Below are positions 9,411-18,938 of a stretch of DNA of 42,894 nt, in pieces. Position 1 is the stretch's first letter; each line of letters opens with the position of its first letter. The notes beneath the pieces are model-generated. The model ran no database searches. It worked only from the letters and a program-made list of their open reading frames with translations, and was not told where the DNA came from. The stretch covers positions 1-42,894 of the forward strand of contig JAFLVL010000005.1 in assembly GCA_022508325.1 (NCBI GenBank). The letters are read 5' to 3'. Position numbers and translations under genes: made by a program. This DNA is from Clostridiales bacterium. GTDB lineage: Bacteria; Bacillota; Clostridia; Christensenellales; CAG-314.

Positions 9411-9617
9411 ATGACGATAGCGCAATTAGTTGGAGATAATTTACGGGTAGCAAGAAAGGCAAAGGGGCTTACGCAACAGCAGGTAGCTACTGCGATGCAC
9501 AAGTATCAGTCGGATTACAGCGATTACGAGCGCGGGCTGATACAGCTGGATTACGATAAAATTATTTTTTTATGCAGAATGCTTGATATAACCCCTAATG
9601 ATTTGTTCGCAGTATAA
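9411..9617 (+). CDS. XRE-family HTH regulator
   Basis: MTIAQLVGDNLRVARKAKGLTQQQVATAMHKYQSDYSDYERGLIQ; SD AAAGGAG before ATG 9411. Confidence 0.85.
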   Translation: MTIAQLVGDNLRVARKAKGLTQQQVATAMHKYQSDYSDYERGLIQLDYDKIIFLCRMLDITPNDLFAV

Positions 9618-9622
9618 TCTAG

Positions 9623-9682
9623 GCGAGGGCGTTCGGGTGTGGCACATAGCACAGCTCTAAGTCCACACACGAATACCCGAGC
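9623..9682 (+). repeat. intergenic hairpin element, copy A
   Basis: GCGAGGGCGTTCGgGTGTGG...CCACACaCGAATACCCGAGC: long hairpin interrupted by tandem G.A/A.G; same family as copies B-D. Confidence 0.8.
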
Positions 9683-9687
9683 ATTTT

Positions 9688-10143
9688 TTAGTGGCGAACA
9701 GATAGTTCTTTTAGGGTACGTTGAAGGTCGCGGTCGGCGTCCTTTTTTAGCAAAGTTTCTTTTTTGTCATAGTCGCGCTTACCCTTGACGAGAGCAACTT
9801 CCACCTTCACCAAACTGTCTTTGAAATACAGCTTCAGGGGAACAATCGAATAGCCTTTTTCTTTGACTTTGCCCAACATTCGCATAATTTCCCGTTTATT
9901 GGCAAGCAGACGGCGGTCTCTGCGCGACTCTACGTTTGAGTAGCTACCCTTGTCGTAATTCTTGATATGACAACCGATAAGAATTAGGTTGCCATCTTCA
10001 ATTCGGCAATAGGAATCGTTCAGATTGACTTCGCCGCGTCGTAGAGACTTGACCTCACAGCCGACGAGATTTATTCCGCATTCCAGACTTTCAACAACAT
10101 TGTAGTCGTGGAATGCTTTTTTATTTGTTGAGATAATTTTCAT
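9688..10143 (-). CDS. smpB: SsrA-binding protein SmpB
   Basis: NKKAFHDYNVVESLECGINLVGCEVKSLRRGEVNLNDSYCRIEDGNLILIGCHI...KREIMRMLGKVKEKGYSIVPLKLYFK. Confidence 0.96.
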   Translation of the reverse strand: MKIISTNKKAFHDYNVVESLECGINLVGCEVKSLRRGEVNLNDSYCRIEDGNLILIGCHIKNYDKGSYSNVESRRDRRLLANKREIMRMLGKVKEKGYSIVPLKLYFKDSLVKVEVALVKGKRDYDKKETLLKKDADRDLQRTLKELSVRH

Positions 10144-10508
10144 TTCTTTTTTCTTAACCCATTGTCACTTTTTTGAGATTTGCCACCTTTTTGCGCTTTT
10201 GCTGCGGCGACGCGCTTGTTGCGTTTGTGAACTTTTATGTCGCCGACCGTCTCGATGGCGACGAAAATGACGTACACCCAAAAGAGCGCAATCCAAATTA
10301 TCGATGCAAAGGGAGGCCATGCGCTGTCTTGCAAAATTATGTCCGTGATGATATAACCGACGACACCTACCGCCAGCACCACCAAGCCCGCAATGTTCAA
10401 TGCACGCCTGTTGCGCTTGCGAATGCTGTTGATTATATCAAAAAAGAGAAATATTACGCCTAAGCCTGCGAATATACCGCCGATCCAAGGCAAAATTTGT
10501 TCCCACAT
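10140..10508 (-). CDS. small membrane protein, unknown
   Basis: 122 aa, three hydrophobic segments, basic C-terminus; 4-bp overlap with smpB. Confidence 0.6.
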   Translation of the reverse strand: MWEQILPWIGGIFAGLGVIFLFFDIINSIRKRNRRALNIAGLVVLAVGVVGYIITDIILQDSAWPPFASIIWIALFWVYVIFVAIETVGDIKVHKRNKRVAAAKAQKGGKSQKSDNGLRKKK

Positions 10509-10581
10509 TTGTAAAACCGCCTTTTATGCCATTATATAGCGTATATATTATACTTTAATTGTAAACTTTTCGTAAACTTAT

Positions 10582-12681
10582 TTATTCTCTTTTTAGGTCG
10601 AAGTCGATTTTGCACGCCTGTTTGTTGACAGACGCGACGGTGACGGTCACTGCGTCGCCAAGTGAGTATTTTACGCCCTCGCCGTAAAGGCAGAACTGCT
10701 CTCTGTTGTAGCTCAAGTGTTGCCCCAGCTTTTCGATTGAGATAAATCCCTCTACCGTATTGGGCAATTCAGCGTAAATACCGCGTTCGGTAACGCCGGA
10801 AATGAGCGCATCGAAACTCTGACCTATGAGATTTGCCGCATACGCGCACTTCTTGACGTCGTCGGCTTTGCGCTCGGCTTCGTCGGCAATTTTTTCGCGA
10901 ATTGAGGACTGTTTTGCCCCATCATACGCCATATCTTCATAAGCGCGAAGGGCTTTTTCCGTCATTTTGCCATTAATCGCCGTTTTCAATATACGGTGAA
11001 CGATTAAATCGGGATAGCGGCGTATAGGCGAGGTAAAGTGACAGTAGCAACGGCTTGCCAGTCCGAAATGCCCTATATTTACGTCGCTATACTTCGCCTT
11101 TTGCATTGTGCGTAGCATTACGTCGTTGACTAGGTTGAAATACGGCGTCTTTTCTGCCTGCAAAAGCGCGTCCTGCAATACGGAATTGTGGATTTCCTGC
11201 GAGTGTTTGACCTTGATACCTATGCCTTCAAGCAGCTTCAACAATAGCGCGAGTTTTTCCTCGTCGGGCTTTGCGTGAACGCGATAAACAAACGGGTAAC
11301 TACAATTTTCTGCGTATTCAGCTACACATTCGTTTGCCACAATCATAAATTCCTCTATCAATTGGTGAGAAAAGCTGTTGTCTGCAAGTACCACGTCAAT
11401 GACGTTGCCTCGGTCGTCGTGAACAAAGGTGACTTCTTTGGACGCGAACTCAATATTGCCACGCTTGTTGCGCTTGTTTTGCAAAATTTCCGCCAATTCC
11501 TTCATCGCAAGCAGGTCAACGGCAATATCGGCGTAACGAGCCTGCGTTTCGGCGTCACCGTCAAATATTGCCTGCACTGCCGTGTAGGTCAAACGGTGGC
11601 AACTGTGTATCACTGAAGGGAATACATCGTAGTCCAATACTTTACCTTGGGCGTTTACCGTCATTTCGCAAGTCAGTGTCAACCTGTCGACCCCCTCGTA
11701 TAGCGAGCAAATACCGTTGGAAAGCTCGCGCGGCAGCATTGGAAAGACCATCTCGGGAAAGTACACGCTAGTCCCGCGGTTGAATGCTTCCTTGTCGATT
11801 GCGCTACCGACATTGACGTAGTGAGATACGTCGGCAATGTGTACGCCGAGCTTAAAAGTGCCGTCGAAATTTCTTTCAATTGAAACAGCGTCGTCAAGGT
11901 CCTTAGCGTCCTCACCGTCGATTGTGAATATCTTACAAGCTCGCAAATCGCGTCTGCCAATTAATTCGCTTTCAGCAACGGTATGCGGCATCTTCTCGGC
12001 TTGTGATTTGCAATCAGGCGGAAAATCTTGCGTCAGGCGATAGGTTCTGGCAACCGCAGCCATATCGACGTTTTTCTCTCCGGGAAAACCGAGAACTTCT
12101 ACTATCTCTCCCTCGGGATTTTGCCTGTTATCTTGCGGAAAAAAGGTGATTTGCGCCACCACTTTTTGTCCGTTTTTCGCCCCCATGTCACGTTTTGGCA
12201 AAATATAAACGTCTTTTACAAACTTCTTGTCATCGGGAATTACGAAACGAGCGTTATTGCTTTTGTCGTAAGTGCCGACGATTTGTGTCATGCCGCGAGA
12301 GATGATTTTGACCACTTCCGCCTCGTCGCTTGCACCCGATACGCGCCGATAAAGCACGACGTCCTTGTGGAACGCGCCGTGAGTTTTTGACGCGGGCACG
12401 AACAAGTCTTCTCCGTCCTCGCGAATGAGAAATCCGAACCCGCGAGGGTTGCCTTGAAATTCCGCGCGGCCGTATTCACCGACTTTGACCAGACGGTATC
12501 TACGGTTGCGGGCGTCGAACACCATTTCGCAATCCTCTTCAAGTTGGTGTAGAATGTCGGCTACGGTTTTCCTCTCGGCAGTTGAATGCGTGTGAAGAAT
12601 ACCGTACAGCTGTTTGGCTGTAAAGTATTCGGCATCGATGTTTTTGATTATTTCCAGTATCTTATCTTTTAGTGTTTCCAT
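10582..12681 (-). CDS. rnr: ribonuclease R
   Basis: RNB motif TIDGEDAKDLDDAVSIERN...FKLGVHIADVSHYV, C-terminal S1 domain. METLKDK (12681) preferred over the longer ORF start at 12708. Confidence 0.95.
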   Translation of the reverse strand: METLKDKILEIIKNIDAEYFTAKQLYGILHTHSTAERKTVADILHQLEEDCEMVFDARNRRYRLVKVGEYGRAEFQGNPRGFGFLIREDGEDLFVPASKTHGAFHKDVVLYRRVSGASDEAEVVKIISRGMTQIVGTYDKSNNARFVIPDDKKFVKDVYILPKRDMGAKNGQKVVAQITFFPQDNRQNPEGEIVEVLGFPGEKNVDMAAVARTYRLTQDFPPDCKSQAEKMPHTVAESELIGRRDLRACKIFTIDGEDAKDLDDAVSIERNFDGTFKLGVHIADVSHYVNVGSAIDKEAFNRGTSVYFPEMVFPMLPRELSNGICSLYEGVDRLTLTCEMTVNAQGKVLDYDVFPSVIHSCHRLTYTAVQAIFDGDAETQARYADIAVDLLAMKELAEILQNKRNKRGNIEFASKEVTFVHDDRGNVIDVVLADNSFSHQLIEEFMIVANECVAEYAENCSYPFVYRVHAKPDEEKLALLLKLLEGIGIKVKHSQEIHNSVLQDALLQAEKTPYFNLVNDVMLRTMQKAKYSDVNIGHFGLASRCYCHFTSPIRRYPDLIVHRILKTAINGKMTEKALRAYEDMAYDGAKQSSIREKIADEAERKADDVKKCAYAANLIGQSFDALISGVTERGIYAELPNTVEGFISIEKLGQHLSYNREQFCLYGEGVKYSLGDAVTVTVASVNKQACKIDFDLKRE

Positions 12682-12705
12682 AATTATATTATCTGTAATT
12701 TGACA

Positions 12706-12735
12706 CAAAAAAGAGGCGATTTATTCAATCGCCCC
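12706..12735 (-). terminator. terminator after secG
   Basis: Minus strand GGGGCGAT-tgaataa-ATCGCCTC-TTTTTT. Confidence 0.75.
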
Positions 12736-12752
12736 CAATTTGAATTCCTTTC

Positions 12753-13061
12753 TTACTTAATGAATGTTTGCAAAATAAGCAATACGATAAAGCAAAGCGC
12801 AAGCACTCCGGCAGCTATGTACGTCCACAACTTCAAACGCGCTTCCTTGCGAGAGCCTGCGTTCTTGCCATAGTATGTTTCCGATTCGTCAGACTTGTTG
12901 GATGAACCTGTGATAGCTTCTACGCCGTCGGTATTTCCCGACTGCTTCATAACTACGAAAATGACAAATCCTATGCAAATCAAAGCAATTGTTGCAAGGG
13001 CAATTCTGATACCAAACACTACGCTTGATATTTCAACAAAGAATGAAAGTAAATTTAGCAT
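12753..13061 (-). CDS. secG: preprotein translocase subunit SecG
   Basis: Two TMs with MKQSGNTDGVEAITGSSN loop; located between rnr and gpmI. Confidence 0.8.
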   Translation of the reverse strand: MLNLLSFFVEISSVVFGIRIALATIALICIGFVIFVVMKQSGNTDGVEAITGSSNKSDESETYYGKNAGSRKEARLKLWTYIAAGVLALCFIVLLILQTFIK

Positions 13062-13186
13062 TTGTTAGACCTCCGTCCAAATGTCATTGGGGCAAAATAT
13101 ACCCTTTTGACTAATTACGCTTATGTAGTATATCACACCGACAGCCAATTTGCAAGTTTTTTGCATTAAAATTTGCAAAACCGTGG

Positions 13187-14737
13187 CTATTTTTTCTCCA
13201 AAATAAGGACTTTTCCTGTCATTTCGGCTGGGATAGCAAGACCCATCGTGTGTAGCATTGTGGGGGCTATGTCGCAAAGTGCGCCTTCGTTAAGCGTCAC
13301 GCTGTCACGTAGCTGTTCGTCTACCAGAATAAAGGGCACTTTGTTGGTGGTATGCGCGGTGAAGGGCGATCCGTCAACGTCAAGCATCTTCTCGGCGTTG
13401 CCGTGGTCAGCAGTTACGAACACTCTGCCGCCGTTCGCCAGCACACACTCCACAACTCTGCGAACGCAATCGTCCACCGTCGATACCGCGCGTTCGGTTG
13501 CGGGAATCACGCCCGTGTGACCAACCATATCGCAGTTGGCGTAATTAAGTATCATTACGTCATATTTGTCCTTCTCAATCTCGGCGATTGCGCGATTGCA
13601 CACTTCTTCTGCGCTCATCTCGGGTTGCAAATCGTAGGTAGCAACCTTGGGTGAAGGAACGAGAATTCTGCTCTCGTCGTCGTTGGGCGCCTCAACGCCG
13701 CCGTTGAAGAAGAAAGTAACGTGCGCGTACTTCTCTGTTTCGGCAATGCGCAGTTGAGTTTTGCCACACTTTGCAAGGTATTCGCCAAGAGTGTTGACGT
13801 AGGTTTCGGGGCGGTATGCAATGTCAATACCTGTGAATTTCTCGTCGTATTGAGTCATGCAAACCCAATGCACGCGACGGTTTCTGCCGCGCATTTCAAA
13901 GCCGTCAAATCCTGATTGAGTAAAGGCACGCGTCATCTCGCGGGCTCTGTCCGGACGGAAATTGAAGAAAATCACCGCGTCGCCGTTCTCAATAGTGGCT
14001 ACCGGCTGACCGTTTTCTACAATTACGGTCGGCAACACGAATTCGTCGGTTACGCCCTTGTTGTAGCTGTCACGAAGAGCCTCCACAGGGTCGGATGCAA
14101 TATTGTCGCACTTGCCTAACAGCATATCGTAGGCTTGCTCCACTCTGTCCCAACGGTTGTCGCGGTCCATTGCGTAGTATCTGCCGCAGACTGTGGCTAT
14201 CTTGCCGAAATTAAGTTCGGAGATTTTTGCTTGCAGCTCCTCGACAAAGCCTGCGCCACTTGTTGGAGATACGTCGCGTCCGTCCATATAACAATGAACA
14301 TAAACGTTATCTAACCCCTCACGCTTTGCTAATTCAATAAGCGCGAATAGATGCGTTATATGTGAGTGCACGCCGCCGTTTGAGGTGAGCCCCATAAGGT
14401 GCAGTTTGCCGTGATTCTTCTTGACGTATTCGATTGCAGTAAGGAATGCGGTATTGGTGAAAAAGTCGCCGTCGGCAATAGACTTGGTTATGCGTGTGAG
14501 TTCCTGATAAATTACTCTGCCTGCACCGATATTGAGATGTCCGACCTCGCTGTTGCCCATCTGCCCTTCGGGTAGACCTACAGCCAGTCCGCTTGCGTCC
14601 AGAGTTGTCGTAGGATAATTGGTCATCAAGTATCTGACGTATGGTGAACAGTTGACTCCGATAGCATTGCCTTTAGTTTCGTTCGACAGTCCGTAACCGT
14701 CCATAATAACTAGCGCTGTTATTTGTTTATTTGACAT
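13187..14737 (-). CDS. gpmI: 2,3-bisphosphoglycerate-independent phosphoglycerate mutase
   Basis: VIMDGYGLSNETKGNAI...GLPEGQMGNSEVGHLNIGAGRVIYQ...TADHGNAEKM. Confidence 0.97.
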   Translation of the reverse strand: MSNKQITALVIMDGYGLSNETKGNAIGVNCSPYVRYLMTNYPTTTLDASGLAVGLPEGQMGNSEVGHLNIGAGRVIYQELTRITKSIADGDFFTNTAFLTAIEYVKKNHGKLHLMGLTSNGGVHSHITHLFALIELAKREGLDNVYVHCYMDGRDVSPTSGAGFVEELQAKISELNFGKIATVCGRYYAMDRDNRWDRVEQAYDMLLGKCDNIASDPVEALRDSYNKGVTDEFVLPTVIVENGQPVATIENGDAVIFFNFRPDRAREMTRAFTQSGFDGFEMRGRNRRVHWVCMTQYDEKFTGIDIAYRPETYVNTLGEYLAKCGKTQLRIAETEKYAHVTFFFNGGVEAPNDDESRILVPSPKVATYDLQPEMSAEEVCNRAIAEIEKDKYDVMILNYANCDMVGHTGVIPATERAVSTVDDCVRRVVECVLANGGRVFVTADHGNAEKMLDVDGSPFTAHTTNKVPFILVDEQLRDSVTLNEGALCDIAPTMLHTMGLAIPAEMTGKVLILEKK

Positions 14738-14808
14738 ATTTTACCTCATAATTTCGCCTGAAAATGAGAATTTTCTAACCCCATATCGCGAATTTAGCTG
14801 AAATTTGA

Positions 14809-15561
14809 TTATTTATGAGCATTGACGATAGCGGCAAATTTGCCAGCTACCAAGCTCGCGCCGCCAATAAGTCCGCCGTCAATTTCACTCATTGCGAGCA
14901 GTCCTTTGGCATTGCCGTCATTCATGCTGCCGCCGTATTGAATATACAATGCGTCCGCAACTTTCTTGCCGTACTTCTCAGCAAATACACTGCGAACAAA
15001 TCCTATCGCGTCGTTTGCCTGTTCGTCGGTTGCAGTCACGCCTGTACCTATTGCCCATACGGGTTCGTAAGCAACTATAACGTTTTGCAATTCTTCAGCC
15101 GTTACGTCTTTGAAACCTTCTACGACCTGACGACGCAGAACGTTCTCCATATTGCCGCTGTTGCGTTCAGATAACGTTTCGCCTATGCAGACTATTGGTT
15201 TGAGACCTGCTGCAAGTGCTGCCTTGGTGCGCAAAAGCACAGTTTCATCAGTCTCGCCAAAGTAAGTGCGGCGTTCGCTGTGACCGATTACCACGTATTC
15301 AACACCAATTTCCTTGAGCATTGAAGGCGCAATTTCTCCTGTGTATGCTCCGCTCTCTTTCCAATGGCAGTTTTGCGCGCCGACGTGAATATTTGTGCCT
15401 TTGGTAAGCTTGACAGCCTCGTTCAAATCGGTGAACGGTACGCAAATGATGACGGTGTTTCTCGTGTCTTTAACCAATGGAATAAGCTCGGTAATCAACT
15501 GCTCCGCCTCCACGCGGTTTTTGTTCATTTTCCAGTTGCCTGCAATGATTTTATTTTTCAT
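14809..15561 (-). CDS. tpiA: triosephosphate isomerase
   Basis: IIAGNWKMNKN, VIGHSERR, VAYEPVWAIGTG, QYGGSMN. Confidence 0.98.
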   Translation of the reverse strand: MKNKIIAGNWKMNKNRVEAEQLITELIPLVKDTRNTVIICVPFTDLNEAVKLTKGTNIHVGAQNCHWKESGAYTGEIAPSMLKEIGVEYVVIGHSERRTYFGETDETVLLRTKAALAAGLKPIVCIGETLSERNSGNMENVLRRQVVEGFKDVTAEELQNVIVAYEPVWAIGTGVTATDEQANDAIGFVRSVFAEKYGKKVADALYIQYGGSMNDGNAKGLLAMSEIDGGLIGGASLVAGKFAAIVNAHK

Positions 15562-15641
15562 AATTTTCGTCCTTATAAATTTTGTCTATTCTATTAAAGT
15601 TCAAACGGCGTACGATTGTACACCGTTTGCGATTTTTACTA

Positions 15642-16955
15642 TTATTTTTCATTGAGGCAAGCAATACCGGGAAGAACTTTGCCTTCGAACAGTTCCAAAC
15701 TTGCTCCGCCGCCTGTGCTTACGTGGCTCATCTTGTCAGCGTAGCCAAGTTGCGCTACTGCTGCCGCGCTGTCGCCGCCGCCGATGATAGTTGTCGCTTT
15801 GCTAGCCGCCATTGCCTTAGCTACCGCATTTGTGCCGGCTGCAAGTGTGGGATTCTCAAATATGCCCATAGGTCCGTTCCAAATGACCGTCTTTGCATTT
15901 TTGATAACGTCAGCAAACATCTTAGCTGTCTTAGGTCCGATGTCTGCGCCTTCGCGTTCAGCAGGAATTTTGTCAATGTCCACTACCTTAGTCTCAACAG
16001 GTGCGTCGATAGGGTTGGGGAATTCGGCAATGGTCACGCAGTCGATAGGCAAGCATATTGTCTTGCCTTGCGCCTTTGCCTTCTCAAGCATTTCGCGGCA
16101 GTAATCAAGCTTTTCAGCGTCAAGCAGAGATTTGCCGATTTCGTAGCCTTGCGCCTTCAAGAAAGTGTAAGCCATGCCGCCGCCGATAATCAACGTGTCG
16201 CATTTCTCCAATAGGTTGTTGATAACGTTGAGTTTGTCGCTGACCTTTGCGCCGCCCAGAATTGCAACGAAGGGGTGAACAGGATGATCGAGCGCGTCCG
16301 CCATAACAGACAGTTCCTTCTCAATTAGGAAACCGCAAACAGCGTCTTTAACAAAGCCGTATTCTACGATTGCCGCTGTGCTTGCGTGCGAACGGTGAGC
16401 GGTACCAAACGCGTCGTTGACGTAAATGTCGGCAAATGCCGCAAGTTTTCTGCAAAATTCTTCGTCGCGGGCTTCCTCACCTGCGTCAAAACGAGTGTTT
16501 TCAAGAAGAACGACCTCGCCTTCCTTCAATGCCGCGACCTTCGCCTGCGCATCGCTACCTACGATATCTGTTGCAAACGTTACCTTGCCGTCCAACAGCT
16601 CGTTGAGTCTGTCGGCTACCGGTTTCAGGCTGAATTTCTTCGCGTCGCCCTTCAAAGCCTTTGCTACAAGTTCGGCTTTAGCAGCTTCGCGTTCGCTTTC
16701 GGGCAAAGCTTCGAGTTGAGCCTTTTCCTTCTTGTTAAGCTTGAAGTTGGGCGTGAAAATGTTGTGCGGCTTGCCAAGGTGAGAACAGAGAATAACTTTT
16801 GCTCCGTGCTCCATCAGGTATTTGATGGTGGGCAACGCGCCGTTGATACGGTTCTCGTCGGTGATTACGCCGTCTTTCATCGGTACGTTGAAATCTACGC
16901 GTACCAAACATTTCTTGCCTTTTACGTTTACATCTTTGATGCTCTTTTTATTCAT
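15642..16955 (-). CDS. pgk: phosphoglycerate kinase
   Basis: [47 protein letters not shown]; 437 aa with insertion after SHLGKP. Confidence 0.98.
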   Translation of the reverse strand: MNKKSIKDVNVKGKKCLVRVDFNVPMKDGVITDENRINGALPTIKYLMEHGAKVILCSHLGKPHNIFTPNFKLNKKEKAQLEALPESEREAAKAELVAKALKGDAKKFSLKPVADRLNELLDGKVTFATDIVGSDAQAKVAALKEGEVVLLENTRFDAGEEARDEEFCRKLAAFADIYVNDAFGTAHRSHASTAAIVEYGFVKDAVCGFLIEKELSVMADALDHPVHPFVAILGGAKVSDKLNVINNLLEKCDTLIIGGGMAYTFLKAQGYEIGKSLLDAEKLDYCREMLEKAKAQGKTICLPIDCVTIAEFPNPIDAPVETKVVDIDKIPAEREGADIGPKTAKMFADVIKNAKTVIWNGPMGIFENPTLAAGTNAVAKAMAASKATTIIGGGDSAAAVAQLGYADKMSHVSTGGGASLELFEGKVLPGIACLNEK

Positions 16956-17091
16956 CTTAAAAGCGCTCCTTGAGAAATTTTGCGGGTTGCCACCGTCAAC
17001 GGCGCAACCTTGTGCAATATAATTATAAATTTTTATGTCAAATGTGTCAAGTGTATAGTTAATATAGTTATATTGTTAAAATTTGTGGTTA

Positions 17092-18144
17092 TCATAAAAA
17101 CCATTTATCGTTGACGGCAATCGTCGGGTCGTTGGGAGCGATTGACTTGGCTATCTCATGGCAACGCGCGGCTTGCGCCCTATCTCCCAACTGCCAGTAG
17201 CACACCGAGAGCTGTAAATTGGGCAAAAACTTGGCGTAGTACTCGTTGACAAATCCGCTCTGATTATGGCACGCAAGAGCAAGGGTATACCAATGCGAAG
17301 CGTGTAGATAATTGCGTTCGGCGTAGTAGGTGTTTCCCAAAAGACAGCACACCTCACTGCTTGGTGGCATGACGGCAAGACTTCGCGTCAAATAAATGCG
17401 AGCTAGCGCCACGTTGGTTACGTTCATAGCCATGCGTGAGAGCAGCTTGTAGCACTCCACCCTGTCGGCACTGTAAGCTCGCGCATTAGACGCGAACTTT
17501 CTAAGTATCGTCAAAGCCTCGTCTGTTAAGCCACACTCCACAAGCGTCTTTCCGTAGTAAAATTTGTCGCGCAGGCTGAAGCGTCTGCCATTTTTTATGG
17601 CGTTGAGATAAATTGATAGGTTGCGTTGTTCGTGCGAGGCAGACGGACGGTGGCACACCTTGGCGTCTAAATATGCAACAGTTCCGAAAGGAATTATTGC
17701 CTCGTGAATGAAGCCTTTGAAGCGACAATTTTTAGTGCGTTTTACAATTCTTTCACGCCAGAACCAAAATGGAATTTGCGTGTCCATTTCGTATTTCATA
17801 TAGTAAAAATCTGCGTTTTCTTGCGCATTTTTCCACCCCATGTCAACTTTTTTCCACCCCATTATTAATTTTTGCGTTTCGAGAGGTACGATATCGTCGG
17901 CGTCAAGCCACATGATGTAGTCGCAAGTCGCTTTGCTGATTGCGTAGTTTCGAGCTTTGGAAAAATCGTCGCACCAAAGGAAATTGTAGACCCTGGTCGT
18001 GAAATTTTTGGCTACGGCTACGGTGCCGTCGGTCGAGCCTGTGTCAACTATTATCACTTCGTCGGCGAACGTCAACTGAGGCAACAGGCGGGCAAGATTA
18101 TCTTCTTCGTTTTTTACAATCAATGTAACAGATAGCGTTTTCAT
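17092..18144 (-). CDS. family 2 glycosyltransferase with C-terminal TPR-like region
   Basis: SVTLIVKNEEDNLARLL...EVIIVDTGSTDGT...YIMWLDADD. Confidence 0.9.
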   Translation of the reverse strand: MKTLSVTLIVKNEEDNLARLLPQLTFADEVIIVDTGSTDGTVAVAKNFTTRVYNFLWCDDFSKARNYAISKATCDYIMWLDADDIVPLETQKLIMGWKKVDMGWKNAQENADFYYMKYEMDTQIPFWFWRERIVKRTKNCRFKGFIHEAIIPFGTVAYLDAKVCHRPSASHEQRNLSIYLNAIKNGRRFSLRDKFYYGKTLVECGLTDEALTILRKFASNARAYSADRVECYKLLSRMAMNVTNVALARIYLTRSLAVMPPSSEVCCLLGNTYYAERNYLHASHWYTLALACHNQSGFVNEYYAKFLPNLQLSVCYWQLGDRAQAARCHEIAKSIAPNDPTIAVNDKWFL

Positions 18145-18242
18145 ACGTACAGAATATGCGAAAATTCAATCTTCTGCCAGTCATTCAATCGTTTTTTGTA
18201 GACTTGAATTTTTAATAACAACATTTTTAAAGTTTACATACA

Positions 18243-18770
18243 TTGATAGAGAAACCTAAGGAGAAAGTTTTGAAACCGCTGATTTGCGATCTGCCCTACC
18301 CTTCAACCGACACACTTACAAAGGACGTGAGGAGCGGACAAATTATATCTTTTGCATACGCAACACTTCACGGCGAGCTGACGGCAACTTTGCAGTACGT
18401 CTACCACCATTTTTACTTTGGTGAAATGGACGAAAATGATGCAGAAATACTGATGGCAATTGCCAAAGCCGAGATGATGCACATCGACATTTTGGGGAAA
18501 GCGATGTTGAAGCTCGGAGTAAGTCCCAAATACGTACAAATGCCAAATACAAGCAATTTCTACAATACTTGCAGTGTGTCGCAGTCCACTACGCCGCAAA
18601 AAATGCTTATGGACGACATTCAGGGTGAATTAAATGCTATTGCGGACTATCAAAAAATGCTGTTTATACTGAAAAACGAGCTGGTTGAGGCAATTATTCA
18701 ACGAATTATCCTCGACGAGCAGCTACACCTTGAAAAATTGAAGGAAATGTTAAAAAAATACGCAAAATAA
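18243..18770 (+). CDS. ferritin-like diiron-fold protein (rubrerythrin-like helical bundle)
   Basis: E..ExxH..E..ExxH arrangement: GELTATLQY, KAEMMHID, GELNAIADYQ, LDEQLHLEK. Confidence 0.7.
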   Translation: MIEKPKEKVLKPLICDLPYPSTDTLTKDVRSGQIISFAYATLHGELTATLQYVYHHFYFGEMDENDAEILMAIAKAEMMHIDILGKAMLKLGVSPKYVQMPNTSNFYNTCSVSQSTTPQKMLMDDIQGELNAIADYQKMLFILKNELVEAIIQRIILDEQLHLEKLKEMLKKYAK

Positions 18771-18938
18771 AGAAAGAGGCTTGTTGCAAAACAAGCCTTG
18801 TTGCTAAAAACAAACTAAATTAGAATTGGTTTGAAGTGGTCAGAAGCGAGCAAGACGAGGCGCGAGCATTTTCATGGGGAGTGTTCTAATGCGTACACGA
18901 CCCGAAGAAAAGCGGAGCCTGACAATGTATTGCGACGC

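Noticed and set aside
12171-12200. ATGGGGGCGAAAAACG in rnr as another copy of the ATGGGGT repeat
   Set aside because: It encodes PKRDMGAKNGQKVV, which matches the native RNase R sequence context (PKK..GAKDGDKVV), so coincidence is likely.
15582-16973. Long plus-strand ORFs opposite pgk and tpiA
   Set aside because: Antisense shadows of well-identified genes with no recognisable domains.
18777-18798. AGGCTTGTT/AACAAGCCT as a terminator after the ferritin-like gene
   Set aside because: Good stem but no T-run on the plus strand; left unannotated.
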